The notes beneath the pieces were generated by a model that saw only the letters and a program-made list of their open reading frames with translations, searched no databases and was not told where the DNA came from. 64,000 bases of DNA, taken from the NCBI RefSeq assembly GCF_039524015.1, contig NZ_BAAAGF010000002.1, positions 248,001-312,000 on the forward strand. Direction: 5' to 3'. Below, piece by piece: positions 52,870 to 62,109 of the stretch (positions are counted from its first letter, which is position 1; each line of letters begins with the position of its first letter). A program made the position numbers and the translations under genes. Origin of the DNA: Gaetbulibacter_B jejuensis (lineage in GTDB: Bacteria; Bacteroidota; Bacteroidia; Flavobacteriales; Flavobacteriaceae).

Positions 52870-53471
52870 TTATGCTGAAATGTTTTTGTTATGTCTATTC
52901 GTTTTAGTTTGGTAAAGGCTCTTAATTCTTCAAAAAAAGAAGTGAATTCACTTTCAAACTCAGCGTAGTATTGCTTAAGTTCGTTAGTAGCAGTGTTCAT
53001 ACCAGAAACGTTTTTAGTACGACGGTTCATACCATCCAAAACGCGTTGTATACCTTCAATTTTAGCATAACTCAACAACCAGTTGTCAGCTATCATGTGC
53101 GGTAACATTCGCTGTGTGCGATTGGGAAGCATTTCAAAATTAGCTTCTAACGAATCATAAAACTGTTCAACATAAACTTCTAAAGGAACATTGGAATAGT
53201 CTTTCCAGTTTTTTGCCAAAAAATGATCGTACAAAATATCAACTATTACACCACTGTAATGACTGTAGTTTTTATGCAAGCGTTTTGTGCTCTGTCTTAC
53301 AGTAGGATGTGCGTCAGTATATGTGTCAATTTCGCGATGTAGTAGAATGCCTATTTGAACATCAATTGGGAATTTTTTATACGATTTTCCTCTAATACCA
53401 TCAGCAATAAAATTACCAATAGTTACAAATTCGTTGTCTCCAGAAAGGTATATATGAGCTAGAAAATTCAT
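52866..53471 (-). CDS. acpH: acyl carrier protein phosphodiesterase (AcpH family)
   Basis: A 201-residue, helical DUF479/AcpH-type protein. The start MNFLAHIYLSGDN and following FIADGIRGKSY carry the conserved His and Asp of the HD-like metal site. Other conserved segments are GILLHREIDTYTDAHP, GVIVDILYDHFLAKNW and MLPHMIADNWLLSYA. AcpH removes the phosphopantetheine arm from holo-ACP in vitro in E. coli. It is first in a two-gene unit with ggt and divergent from glmM. Confidence 0.9.
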   Translation of the reverse strand: MNFLAHIYLSGDNEFVTIGNFIADGIRGKSYKKFPIDVQIGILLHREIDTYTDAHPTVRQSTKRLHKNYSHYSGVIVDILYDHFLAKNWKDYSNVPLEVYVEQFYDSLEANFEMLPNRTQRMLPHMIADNWLLSYAKIEGIQRVLDGMNRRTKNVSGMNTATNELKQYYAEFESEFTSFFEELRAFTKLKRIDITKTFQHK

Positions 53472-53495
53472 AGGTCGAATTTACGAATTACGATT

Positions 53496-53526
53496 TTAGG
53501 TTTACGGTTTTGAAATGGTATATTTG
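53496..53526 (+). promoter_or_regulatory. predicted promoter of glmM
   Basis: TTA (53496-53498) is followed after 20 bases by TATATTTG (53519-53526), a perfect -7 match with a one-base-off -33 element. It would initiate near 53532, about 15 bases ahead of the glmM ATG. Confidence 0.55.
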
Positions 53527-53546
53527 CTAAAAATAAGAATAAATTC

Positions 53547-54935
53547 ATGACACTTATAAAATCTATTTCAGGAATACGAGGTACAATTGGCGGACAAGTT
53601 GGTGAAAACTTAACACCTATTGATGCTGTGAAATTTGCTTCGGCTTATGGTACGTGGTTAAAACAACAACGCCAAAAAGAAAATTATAGAGTAGTAGTTG
53701 GTAGAGATGCTAGAATTTCAGGTGAAATGATACAAAACTTAGTAATGAACACTTTGGTAGGTTTAGGAATTCATGTTATAGATTTAGGTTTGTCCACAAC
53801 ACCAACGGTTGAGGTTGCTGTACCTATGGAGCATGCTGATGGAGGCATCATTTTAACCGCAAGTCATAATCCAAAACAATGGAATGCCTTAAAGTTGTTG
53901 AATGCTAAGGGTGAATTTTTGAATGGTGCTGAAGGTGCTAAGATTTTAGAAATTGCTGAAAATGATAGCATGACTTTTTCTGATGTTGATAGTTTAGGAA
54001 AAATCACAAAAAACCAAGCGTATATTGATATGCACATTGATGAGGTTTTAAATTTACCTTTGGTAGATAAAAAAGCCATAGAATCGGCTAACTTTAAAGT
54101 GGTAGTTGATGGTGTAAATTCTACAGGAGGTATTGCAATTCCATTATTGTTAGACCGATTGGGAGTGCATACCGTAAAACTATATTGCGAACCTAACGGA
54201 CAATTTCCGCATAATCCAGAACCTTTAAAGGAACATTTAACCGACTTATCAGAAGCTGTTGTAAAAGAACGTGCAGATTTAGGAATAGTGGTAGATCCTG
54301 ATGTTGACCGTTTAGCCTTTATGGATGAAAATGGCGACATGTTTGGAGAAGAATACACCCTTGTAGCTTGTGCAGATTATGTGTTGAGCAAAACTCTGGG
54401 AAATACTGTGAGCAATATGAGTTCTACAAGAGCATTACGTGACATTACTGAAAAGCATGGAGGAACTTATGAAGCTAGTGCAGTAGGAGAGGTAAACGTT
54501 GTGGAGCTTATGAAAAAAAATAATGCCATTATAGGTGGAGAAGGTAATGGAGGAATCATTTATCCTGAGTTACATTATGGTCGTGATGCTTTAGTTGGGA
54601 TTGCGTTGTTTTTAAGCTTGTTGGCACAAAAGAAAAAGATGCGAGTAAGTGAGTTAAAGGCAACTTATCCTTTGTATTATATGAGCAAAAAGAAAATAGA
54701 ATTAACACCAGAATTGGATGTTGATGGTATTTTAAAGCAAATGGAAGCTAAGTATAGCCATGAAAAACTTACCACTATTGATGGTGTAAAAATTGATTTC
54801 AGTAATAGTTGGGTGCATTTAAGAAAGAGTAATACTGAACCTATTATTAGAATTTATACTGAAGCGCCTTCACAAGAAGAAGCTGATACTTTAGCAGATA
54901 AAATCATTTCAGAAATTAAAGCTATTAGTAATTAG
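53547..54935 (+). CDS. glmM: phosphoglucosamine mutase
   Basis: A 462-residue alpha-D-phosphohexomutase. The active-site serine is Ser 106 in LTASHNPKQWN. The metal loop is VVDPDVDRLAF, the sugar-binding loop GEGNGGIIYPELHYGRD, and the phosphate-binding C-terminal loop RKSNTEPIIRIYTE. It converts glucosamine-6-phosphate to glucosamine-1-phosphate for UDP-GlcNAc and hence peptidoglycan and lipopolysaccharide. Length and motifs are normal, and GlmM is the usual annotation of this form in Bacteroidota. Strict specificity against phosphomannomutase activity cannot be read from sequence. Confidence 0.92.
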   Translation: MTLIKSISGIRGTIGGQVGENLTPIDAVKFASAYGTWLKQQRQKENYRVVVGRDARISGEMIQNLVMNTLVGLGIHVIDLGLSTTPTVEVAVPMEHADGGIILTASHNPKQWNALKLLNAKGEFLNGAEGAKILEIAENDSMTFSDVDSLGKITKNQAYIDMHIDEVLNLPLVDKKAIESANFKVVVDGVNSTGGIAIPLLLDRLGVHTVKLYCEPNGQFPHNPEPLKEHLTDLSEAVVKERADLGIVVDPDVDRLAFMDENGDMFGEEYTLVACADYVLSKTLGNTVSNMSSTRALRDITEKHGGTYEASAVGEVNVVELMKKNNAIIGGEGNGGIIYPELHYGRDALVGIALFLSLLAQKKKMRVSELKATYPLYYMSKKKIELTPELDVDGILKQMEAKYSHEKLTTIDGVKIDFSNSWVHLRKSNTEPIIRIYTEAPSQEEADTLADKIISEIKAISN

Positions 54936-54988
54936 TAAAAGAACTTCCGTGGAAAAATTAGTAACTTTATCTTTTAAATCACAGACTT

Positions 54989-56485
54989 ATGCTGACGACT
55001 GAAATGACTCATAACACCACTGAATTAGAACAGTATTTTCAACAATTCAGACAGCATATTATAGGAATTGACCAAGAGTTTCAATCGCCTTTTGGAACTC
55101 AAAAAATCATATATACCGACTGGACTGCATCAGGACGTTTGTACAGACCTATTGAAAACAAAATAGCTAATGATTTTGGACCTTTTGTAGCCAATACACA
55201 TACCGAAACCACTGTGTCAGGTACAGCAATGACTAAAGCGTATCATAAAGCACGTCAAATTATAAAGCAACATGTTAATACCAATGAAGACGATGTGTTG
55301 ATTGTATGTGGTAGTGGAATGACTGATGCTGTAAATAAGTTTCAACGTATTTTAGGTTTGAAAGTGCCTGAAAACCTTAAGAGTTACACTGCTGTTCCTG
55401 ACGAAATGAAACCAGTTGTTTTTATCACGCATATGGAGCATCACTCTAATCAAACATCATGGTTAGAGACCATCGCAAAGGTTGAGGTAATTCCACCAGG
55501 AGAAGAAGGATTATTCAGTTTAGAAAATCTTGAAAAATTACTACATCAATACAAAGACAGAACCTTAAAAATAGCTTCGGTAGTTGGAGGTTCTAATGTT
55601 ACAGGAATTGAAACACCATATCACGATATTGCAAAACTGATGCATCAACATGGAGGTGTTTGTTTTGTGGATTTTGCTTGTTCAGCACCTTATGTAGATA
55701 TTGATATGCATCCTGAAGACGAAGCAAAAGCCTTAGATGCTATTTTCTTTTCACCTCATAAGTTTTTGGGTGGACCAGGAACTTCAGGTGTGTTGATTTT
55801 CAATAAGAAATTGTATAAAAATATGATTCCTGATTGTCCAGGAGGAGGTACTGTAAGTTGGACTAACCCTTGGGGAGAACATAAGTATTTTGATAATATT
55901 GAAGATAGAGAAGATGGTGGAACACCAGGTTTCCTTCAAACTATTAAAACTGCTTTAGCGATTAAATTGAAGGAGCAAATGGGAGTTGACAATATGCTAA
56001 AACGAGAGCATGAGCTATTGACTACGCTTTTTAGTGAATTGGGCAATGTTGAACACTTAAATATTTTAGCAGGTCAACATGAAGAAAGACTAGGCGTATT
56101 TTCGTTTTATATTGATGATTTACACTATAATTTAGGCGTAAAACTACTTAATGATCGTTTTGGAATTCAAACACGTGGTGGCTGCAGTTGTGCAGGAACC
56201 TATGGACATTATTTGTTGCATGTAGATTATGATACTTCTCACGAGTTAACTCAAGAAATTTCATTGGGAGAGCTAACGCGAAAACCAGGTTGGATACGAC
56301 TTTCTATTCACCCAACAACAACAACTGAAGAAGTAAATTATGTTTGCGAAAGCTTAAAAGCATTGGTAGCAAACCATAAGGTTTGGGCAGAAGATTACAA
56401 CTACAATAAGATGACCAATGAGTTTATTCATAAGAACGCGACAAACTCAAATAATACACCAATTGACGATTGGTTTAAGTTGTAA
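54989..56485 (+). CDS. class V aminotransferase-fold PLP enzyme
   Basis: A 498-residue PLP-dependent enzyme of fold type I, class V (cysteine desulfurase/isopenicillin epimerase group). Recognisable are the early IYTDWTASGRLYRPIE, the His pair in THMEHHSNQTSW, the Asp in FVDFACSAPYVDI, the PLP lysine in FFSPHKFLGGPGTSGVL and the C-terminal GGCSCAGTYGHYLL. It is about 90 residues longer than SufS. The cysteine in GGCSCAG could serve desulfurase-like chemistry, but the exact reaction is unclear. It follows glmM by 53 bases and ends one base before the convergent acyltransferase. Confidence 0.88.
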   Translation: MLTTEMTHNTTELEQYFQQFRQHIIGIDQEFQSPFGTQKIIYTDWTASGRLYRPIENKIANDFGPFVANTHTETTVSGTAMTKAYHKARQIIKQHVNTNEDDVLIVCGSGMTDAVNKFQRILGLKVPENLKSYTAVPDEMKPVVFITHMEHHSNQTSWLETIAKVEVIPPGEEGLFSLENLEKLLHQYKDRTLKIASVVGGSNVTGIETPYHDIAKLMHQHGGVCFVDFACSAPYVDIDMHPEDEAKALDAIFFSPHKFLGGPGTSGVLIFNKKLYKNMIPDCPGGGTVSWTNPWGEHKYFDNIEDREDGGTPGFLQTIKTALAIKLKEQMGVDNMLKREHELLTTLFSELGNVEHLNILAGQHEERLGVFSFYIDDLHYNLGVKLLNDRFGIQTRGGCSCAGTYGHYLLHVDYDTSHELTQEISLGELTRKPGWIRLSIHPTTTTEEVNYVCESLKALVANHKVWAEDYNYNKMTNEFIHKNATNSNNTPIDDWFKL

Positions 56486-57376
56486 TTATAAAAACTTTTC
56501 AGGCACTTTGTCTCTATGTTTCCAACGTTTGTGAGTCCATAGGTAATACTCTGGAGCTTCATAGATTTGTTGTTCTACCAGCTTTAAAAAGATATCAGTG
56601 ATTTCGTAGTCTTTATATTCTTTTGGATTTAGTGTAATAGTTTCAAAAGTGGTTTCATAATATCCACGTTTTAGCTTTTTTACCTTAAAAAATACTACAG
56701 CCATATCTAGTTTTTTGGCTAGCATTTCAGCTCCAGTATATACAGGTACTTTTAAGCCCATAAATTCATTCCAGTGAAATGCTTTACTAGGCTTAGGTGA
56801 TTGGTCTGATACAAATCCGTTTATCGTTAAAATCCCTTTTCGTTTTAAGTCAATAAGCGTTGGAACAGTTTCTTTAGTAGTGATAAGGTAGCTGTTGTAT
56901 TTGGCACGAATACGTTTTACTAATCGGTCAAAATATTTATTAGCTAATCTCTTGTAGACAGCATTTCCTCTATATTTTACATAAGTTTGAAGAATAAATA
57001 TCCACTCCCAACTCCCATAATGAGCACACATTAAAATGATACTTTTATTTTGCTCTTCAATAGCTTTTATAACATCAATATTAGTAAAGGTGAAGCGTTT
57101 TTTCATTTCAGCTTCAGATATGGTCATGGACTTAATAGACTCCACAATCATGTCGCATAAGTGGTGGTAAAAAACTTTGGTAATTCTATTAATTTCTTCT
57201 TTTGATTTATCAGGAAATACTAATCGAAGATTTTCTTTTACAGTCTTTTTTCGGTAACCAAAAATGCGAAAGACAAAAAGATATACAAAATCAGAAAATG
57301 CATACAATAGTCTGAATGGTAAAATAGAAATAAGCCATAAAAAGGGATAAACCAGAATGTAAACTAGAAATTGCAT
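56486..57376 (-). CDS. LpxL-like lysophospholipid/lipid A acyltransferase
   Basis: A 296-residue inner-membrane protein of the HtrB/LpxL family. It has an N-terminal hydrophobic segment (about 5-24) and the HX4E catalytic motif in CAHYGSWEW (near residue 118). The later FVSDQSPKPSKAFHWNEFMG and the C-terminal PEYYLWTHKRWKHR are characteristic of the family. It probably adds a secondary acyl chain to lipid A or acylates an aminolipid. The gene is divergent from the rhomboid gene; a TATATTTG -7 match lies in the spacer, but without a -33 TTG. Confidence 0.9.
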   Translation of the reverse strand: MQFLVYILVYPFLWLISILPFRLLYAFSDFVYLFVFRIFGYRKKTVKENLRLVFPDKSKEEINRITKVFYHHLCDMIVESIKSMTISEAEMKKRFTFTNIDVIKAIEEQNKSIILMCAHYGSWEWIFILQTYVKYRGNAVYKRLANKYFDRLVKRIRAKYNSYLITTKETVPTLIDLKRKGILTINGFVSDQSPKPSKAFHWNEFMGLKVPVYTGAEMLAKKLDMAVVFFKVKKLKRGYYETTFETITLNPKEYKDYEITDIFLKLVEQQIYEAPEYYLWTHKRWKHRDKVPEKFL

Positions 57377-57438
57377 TTTTTAGTATTAGATTTGCATCAG
57401 CAAATATATGTTATATTCTATTTAAACGTTTACAGTTT

Positions 57439-58089
57439 ATGGGTAATTTAAGTTTAGTTACAATTGTTATTATTGCTGCCAATGTTATTATTTCTTTCAA
57501 AGGACTTAATGATTATGGCTTTTTTGAGCGCTATAAATTTAATGTAGGAAGTATAAAACGTGGAGAACAAATACGCATGTTTAGTTCTGGATTTTTACAT
57601 GTAGATACAATGCACTTGTTTTTCAATATGTTTACCCTATACTTTTTTGCTGATGTTGTTATTGCTTATTTAGGCAGTTTAAACTTTATTATAGTATATG
57701 TTGCCAGTTTAATTTTAGGGAGCTTACTCTCATTATATTTTCATAAAGATGAATATTATTACAGTGCAGTAGGAGCAAGTGGAGCTGTTACTGGTGTGTT
57801 GTATTCTGCGATATTATTGGAGCCTAATATGGGACTTTATATGTTTTTTGTTCCAATTCCAATACCTGGATATATTTTTGGGATTGGGTATCTTTTATAT
57901 TCTATATACGGAATGAAAAACAGAATAGGAAATATAGGACACGATGCGCATTTTGGTGGAGCAGTAGGAGGCTATATTGTAACTCTAATGCTGGCACCTT
58001 GGTTGTTTGAAACCAATTTGTTATTTGTAGGTTTATTAGCTGTGCCAATACTTATTTTATTTGTGATGCATAAAACAGGAAAGTTATAA
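57439..58089 (+). CDS. rhomboid family intramembrane serine protease
   Basis: A 216-residue membrane protein with six helices. The catalytic Ser is in VGASGAVTGVLYS (near residue 115) and the catalytic His in GHDAHFGGAVGGY (near residue 175). The L1 loop LHVDTMHLFFNMFTLYFF carries the conserved His and Asn of the active site. Rhomboids cleave transmembrane substrates within the bilayer. The terminator at 58094-58124 follows immediately. Confidence 0.94.
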   Translation: MGNLSLVTIVIIAANVIISFKGLNDYGFFERYKFNVGSIKRGEQIRMFSSGFLHVDTMHLFFNMFTLYFFADVVIAYLGSLNFIIVYVASLILGSLLSLYFHKDEYYYSAVGASGAVTGVLYSAILLEPNMGLYMFFVPIPIPGYIFGIGYLLYSIYGMKNRIGNIGHDAHFGGAVGGYIVTLMLAPWLFETNLLFVGLLAVPILILFVMHKTGKL

Positions 58090-58093
58090 AAAC

Positions 58094-58124
58094 AAAAAAG
58101 CCTTCATAATTGAAGGCTTTTTTG
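58094..58124. terminator. bidirectional intrinsic terminator
   Basis: An A6-GCCTTC arm pairs with GAAGGC-T6 across a short loop (left arm 58094-58105, right arm ending at 58123-58124). It is usable by the rhomboid gene on plus and the TlpA-like gene on minus, whose stops are at 58089 and 58144. Confidence 0.9.
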
Positions 58125-58143
58125 TTTTAGTGCTTGTGCGTTG

Positions 58144-59283
58144 TTAATCTAATAATTCAGCAATTTTATTTTCTAAAGCTGGACCTCTGAGGTTTTTTGC
58201 TATAATTGTTCCTTCTTCATCTAAAATGTAAGTTGCAGGAATAGAGTTAATCGCATATTGTTTAGCTACAGGATCGTTAAAATAAGCTAGGTTAGATACA
58301 TGATGCCAAGTTAATTTGTCTTTTTCAATAGCACTTAGCCATCTGTCTTTTTGACCTTGCTTATCTAAAGACACACCAATAATTTCAAGACCTTTGTCGT
58401 GGTATTTTTCGTAGACTTTTACCACATTAGGGTTTTCTCTTCTGCAAGGTCCACACCATGAAGCCCAAAAGTCGATAATAGTTACTTTTCCTCTCATATC
58501 TTTTAAGGCAAGCATTTTTCCATCTGGGTCTGGTGCTGAAAACTCAGGAGCAGCTTTTCCTATTTCAAGGTTTGCTAAACGTTCTTTTTCTTGTTTTTTG
58601 GTTATTATTCTAGTGTTAACTCTCATTCCGTAGATTGATTGTTTAATGTCACTTTCAAGATTGTTAAATGCATTGCTGAGTTTGTCTAAATCGGTATTGT
58701 TACCTCCTAATAACGATTCAATCAATACTAAAGAGAAGAAGTTGTCATTGTTTTTGTTTATGAACTCAAAAGGATAGCTCATCATTTCGTTAGTGAGCTT
58801 GTCTAGATCTTCTTTGATTAGTTTAGTTTTTGCAGAATCTGTACCTCTTTCAGCTTGTCTATGATTCATGCTTAAGGTTCTGCGTTTTTGAGAAAGCTCT
58901 TTTACTTTAAGATTATATTCTTCAAAGGCTTTATTGGACTTTGTTCCTGATACTTTAGTAGTATGCATACTGTCCTTTTCAACCTGTATGTTTATAACTC
59001 CATTTTCAATCATAAAAGGTTTGCTTCCAGGAACGCTATTTACTTGTAAGAACCACATTTGAGGGTTTTCAATTTTGCCTTCAAACTTAAATTTCTCATC
59101 TACAATTATAGCTGTGTCCTTAAACATTTCTTTTCCTTTGTCATCTCTAGATTTTAAGTAAACTCTAATACCATTTAAAACCCCTTTGGCAGTTCCGTTT
59201 ACTACATATCCATCAGGTTTTTCAGTAGTTTCACAAGCAGTTAGTAATAAGCTTACTAATAGAAAACCAAGTATTTTTTTCAT
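58144..59283 (-). CDS. TlpA-like thiol-disulfide oxidoreductase lipoprotein with DUF4369 domain
   Basis: A 379-residue protein. Lipoprotein signal MKKILGFLLVSLLLTAC (Cys 17), then a DUF4369 domain (about 25-130; GYVVNGTAKGVLNGIRVYL), a helical linker, and a thioredoxin-like domain (about 240-379). The active site is FWASWCGPCRREN and the cis-Pro segment is NSIPATYILDEEG. It is probably periplasmic and reduces disulfides or cytochrome c haem-site cysteines. The domain layout is typical of Bacteroidota. A near-perfect promoter precedes it (59307-59338). Confidence 0.94.
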   Translation of the reverse strand: MKKILGFLLVSLLLTACETTEKPDGYVVNGTAKGVLNGIRVYLKSRDDKGKEMFKDTAIIVDEKFKFEGKIENPQMWFLQVNSVPGSKPFMIENGVINIQVEKDSMHTTKVSGTKSNKAFEEYNLKVKELSQKRRTLSMNHRQAERGTDSAKTKLIKEDLDKLTNEMMSYPFEFINKNNDNFFSLVLIESLLGGNNTDLDKLSNAFNNLESDIKQSIYGMRVNTRIITKKQEKERLANLEIGKAAPEFSAPDPDGKMLALKDMRGKVTIIDFWASWCGPCRRENPNVVKVYEKYHDKGLEIIGVSLDKQGQKDRWLSAIEKDKLTWHHVSNLAYFNDPVAKQYAINSIPATYILDEEGTIIAKNLRGPALENKIAELLD

Positions 59284-59306
59284 TTTATATTCTTTTTAAA
59301 GTTGCA

Positions 59307-59338
59307 CAAATATACTAATGAATATAGGAGAATGTCAA
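59307..59338 (-). promoter_or_regulatory. predicted promoter of the TlpA-like gene
   Basis: On the minus strand TTG (59338-59336, part of TTGACA) is followed after 21 bases by TATATTTG (59314-59307), an exact -7 match. The start would be near 59301, giving a leader of about 18 bases. Confidence 0.7.
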
Positions 59339-59429
59339 TGGATTTTTCTTAATAAAATCCTAAAGAAACTAGGTTCAATTAGTGAGTACTAGTAATTTTA
59401 CAATACTTTTGTTAAAAATTATATCAAAG

Positions 59430-60821
59430 ATGTTTCATCAAGATACTATTGTAGCTTTGGCAACACCATCAGGGAGTGGTGCAATAGCTATTATACGACT
59501 TTCTGGAAAGGACGCTATAGCAATAGCAGATAGTTGTTTTCAATCAGTAAAAAACAATAAGTTACTTAAAGACCAAGCGACACATACCATACATTTAGGA
59601 CATATTGTAGAGGATAAACGAGTGTATGATGAAGTATTAGTTTCGGTATTTAAAAATCCAAACTCTTACACTGGAGAGGACGTGGTTGAAGTGTCTTGTC
59701 ATGGTTCAGCCTATATACAACAGGAGATTATTCAATTATTTCTTAGAAAAGGCTGTCGAATGGCTAATGCAGGTGAGTTTACGCTACGTGCCTTTTTAAA
59801 TGGAAAACTTGATTTGAGTCAAGCAGAAGCTGTTGCAGACCTAATAGCTAGTGATAACGAAGCGTCTCATAAAATTGCTATGCAACAAATGCGAGGTGGT
59901 TTTTCGAGTGAGATTGCAAAGTTGAGAGAAGAGCTTTTAAATTTTGCATCTTTAATTGAGTTAGAGCTTGATTTTGCTGAAGAAGATGTTGAGTTTGCAG
60001 ATCGTACACAGTTTAAAAGTTTAGTTGACCGTATTGTATTTGTGTTAAAACGTTTGATAGACTCGTTTGCTGTTGGAAATGTCATCAAAAACGGAATTCC
60101 TGTAGCTATTGTTGGTGAACCAAACGTTGGAAAATCTACTTTATTGAATGCGCTATTGAATGAAGAGCGTGCTATTGTGAGTGATATTGCAGGTACTACA
60201 AGAGATACTATAGAGGATGAGCTATCTATAGGAGGTATTGGGTTTCGATTTATAGATACTGCAGGTATAAGAGAAACAGAAGATGTTGTTGAAAGTATTG
60301 GAATTAAAAAGACTTTTGAAAAGATTGAACAATCTCAAGTCACAATCTATCTCTTTGACAGTACAAAAGGGATTACTGACTTAAAATCGATACAAATAGA
60401 ACTTGAAAAAATAAAAAATAGGTACCCTCAAAAACCTTTGCTTATTATTGCCAATAAGATAGATTTACTTGATGACAGCCAACTTGCTACATTACAGCAA
60501 CAGATTGAAGGCGTGCAGTTACTCTCAGCAAAAACAGGTTTTGGTGTAGAGCAATTAACCGATTCGTTATTGAATTTAATTAATACAGGTGCTTTACGTA
60601 ATAATGAAACTATTGTAACTAACACACGTCATTATGATGCTCTTTTAAAGGCTTTTGAAGAGGTTCAGAAAGTGAAGTATGGACTAGACTCTGGGCTTTC
60701 AGGAGATTTATTGGCTATTGATATACGACAAACGCTTTACCACTTTGGTGAGATTACAGGAGAGATTACTAATGATGACCTACTTGGTAATATTTTTGCT
60801 AATTTCTGTATCGGAAAGTAA
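59430..60821 (+). CDS. mnmE: tRNA modification GTPase MnmE
   Basis: A 463-residue protein from ATG 59430 (MFHQDTIVALATPSG); a GTG 48 bases upstream would add unconserved residues. The N-terminal domain carries the tetrahydrofolate-binding region. The G domain has G1 GEPNVGKS at 229-236, G3 DTAG at 276-279 and G4 NKID at 342-345. The C-terminus is CIGK (460-463), whose Cys is conserved and functional. With MnmG it makes the carboxymethylaminomethyl group on uridine 34 of tRNAs. The last codons, including the stop, coincide with the predicted integration site of the element that follows; the reading frame is intact and full length. Confidence 0.97.
   Translation: MFHQDTIVALATPSGSGAIAIIRLSGKDAIAIADSCFQSVKNNKLLKDQATHTIHLGHIVEDKRVYDEVLVSVFKNPNSYTGEDVVEVSCHGSAYIQQEIIQLFLRKGCRMANAGEFTLRAFLNGKLDLSQAEAVADLIASDNEASHKIAMQQMRGGFSSEIAKLREELLNFASLIELELDFAEEDVEFADRTQFKSLVDRIVFVLKRLIDSFAVGNVIKNGIPVAIVGEPNVGKSTLLNALLNEERAIVSDIAGTTRDTIEDELSIGGIGFRFIDTAGIRETEDVVESIGIKKTFEKIEQSQVTIYLFDSTKGITDLKSIQIELEKIKNRYPQKPLLIIANKIDLLDDSQLATLQQQIEGVQLLSAKTGFGVEQLTDSLLNLINTGALRNNETIVTNTRHYDALLKAFEEVQKVKYGLDSGLSGDLLAIDIRQTLYHFGEITGEITNDDLLGNIFANFCIGK
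60804..60821. other. predicted attachment site (attL core) at the 3' end of mnmE
   Basis: These 18 bases, TTCTGTATCGGAAAGTAA, encode FCIGK plus the stop of MnmE. The 3' end of this gene (thdF/trmE) is the known chromosomal target of SGI1-type islands, whose core covers the same codons. Here an integrase gene begins 167 bases beyond the stop in the same direction. The second copy (attR) would lie outside the window, so the call is inferred. Confidence 0.5.
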
Positions 60822-60939
60822 CTTCTACAAACTACCTCAAAATGAATCAATATAAACAATTGAAAAACAGTTGTTTAAAATTTTATTATCGAATTGAGCT
60901 TTTGCCTGTTTGTTTAAATTTAACTATTTTTGTCCTGTA

Positions 60940-60979
60940 TTTGTACCATTTTTAATTTGCGGTACAAAACGGTACAAAA
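60940..60979. repeat. GGTACAAA repeats upstream of the integrase
   Basis: Two tandem copies of CGGTACAAAA (60960-60969 and 60970-60979) and one inverted copy TTTGTACC (60940-60947) lie directly in front of the integrase start at 60989. They could be arm-type integrase-binding sites or an autoregulatory operator. The inverted pair can also form a 7-bp hairpin. Confidence 0.65.
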
Positions 60980-60988
60980 TTTTGTCAC

Positions 60989-62107
60989 ATGAATGTATCC
61001 ATTAGAAAACGAAAGAAAAAGGACGGTCAGGAAAGTTTATATTTAGATTATTATCTACCAAAGGCGAAGCAAAAACGAAAAAAGGAATCTCTAAATTTAT
61101 TCCTATATACCTCACCAAATACCTCTAAGGAAAGAACTCATAATAAAAAAACTTTATTACTGGCAGAAAGTATTCGTTCTAAGAAGTTTTTAGAGATGCA
61201 ACATGATGCACATGGGTTTTCAAATACAGCTAGAGAGAACTTAAATAAAAATTTCATCACTTATTTTTCTGAAAAGACAGATGAACGTTATAACCAATCT
61301 ACAGGTAATTATGGTAATTGGGATAGTGTATTGAAGCATTTGATAAAATTTAAAGGCGATTTTGTGCCTTTTCGAGAAATAGACGTCAAATGGCTTGAGG
61401 ATTTTAAATATTATTTAAAGCATACGGCAAGAACTAAAAGTAATCAGTCACTCTCTCAAAATTCATGTTACTCTTATTTTAATAAAGTTAAAGCATGCTT
61501 AAGAGAGGCCACAAGAGAACACATCATCTCAAATAATCCAGTGGATAATATTAAAGGTTTTAAACAAGGAGAATCTGAACGAGAGTTCTTAACATTAGAA
61601 GAATTGAAAAAAGTTGCTAATACGGAATGCGAGATTCCAATCTTGAAACAAGCTTTTATCTTTAGTGCACTTACTGGGCTTAGATGGTCTGATGTACACA
61701 AATTGGTTTGGAAGGAGGTCCAATACTCTGAAGAACAAGGTCATTATATACGCTTTAAACAAAAGAAGACCAATGGCTATCAAACGCACCCTATACCAGA
61801 ACAAGCATTTAATTTGTTAAATGAAGGGCAGGGTGATGAAGATCGTGTATTTAAAGGCTTGAGATACAGTGCTTGGAATAATTTAAAGCTACAACAATGG
61901 GTTATGAAAGCAGGAATAAGTAAAACGATTACGTTTCATTGTGCTCGTCATACATACGCCACCTTACAACTTACCTTTGGCACCGATATTTACACGGTTT
62001 CAAAGTTACTTGGTCATAAGGAGTTAAAAACCACTCAAGTTTATGCTAAAATCATAAATCAAAAGAAAGTAGAGGCCGCTAATGTAATACCAGACATTAA
62101 TACTTAA
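60989..62107 (+). CDS. tyrosine-type site-specific recombinase (integrase)
   Basis: A 372-residue integrase. It has a basic N-terminal arm-binding domain (MNVSIRKRKKKDGQESLYLD, as in Bacteroidota transposon integrases), a SAM-like core-binding domain (about 85-185) and a catalytic domain. Catalytic residues are visible: Arg 232 in ALTGLRWSD, Lys 260, His 317 and Arg 320 in HCARHTYATL, His 343 in LLGHKELKTTQ and the nucleophile Tyr 352. All are intact, so it should be active. It is the first gene of the element and points away from mnmE. The next gene starts two bases after its stop. Confidence 0.95.
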   Translation: MNVSIRKRKKKDGQESLYLDYYLPKAKQKRKKESLNLFLYTSPNTSKERTHNKKTLLLAESIRSKKFLEMQHDAHGFSNTARENLNKNFITYFSEKTDERYNQSTGNYGNWDSVLKHLIKFKGDFVPFREIDVKWLEDFKYYLKHTARTKSNQSLSQNSCYSYFNKVKACLREATREHIISNNPVDNIKGFKQGESEREFLTLEELKKVANTECEIPILKQAFIFSALTGLRWSDVHKLVWKEVQYSEEQGHYIRFKQKKTNGYQTHPIPEQAFNLLNEGQGDEDRVFKGLRYSAWNNLKLQQWVMKAGISKTITFHCARHTYATLQLTFGTDIYTVSKLLGHKELKTTQVYAKIINQKKVEAANVIPDINT

Positions 62108-62109
62108 AT

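Noticed and set aside
53864..54358. A 164-codon open frame on the minus strand inside glmM
   Set aside because: It is antisense to a clearly conserved gene, has Ser/Lys-rich composition typical of reverse-frame translation and no independent signals.
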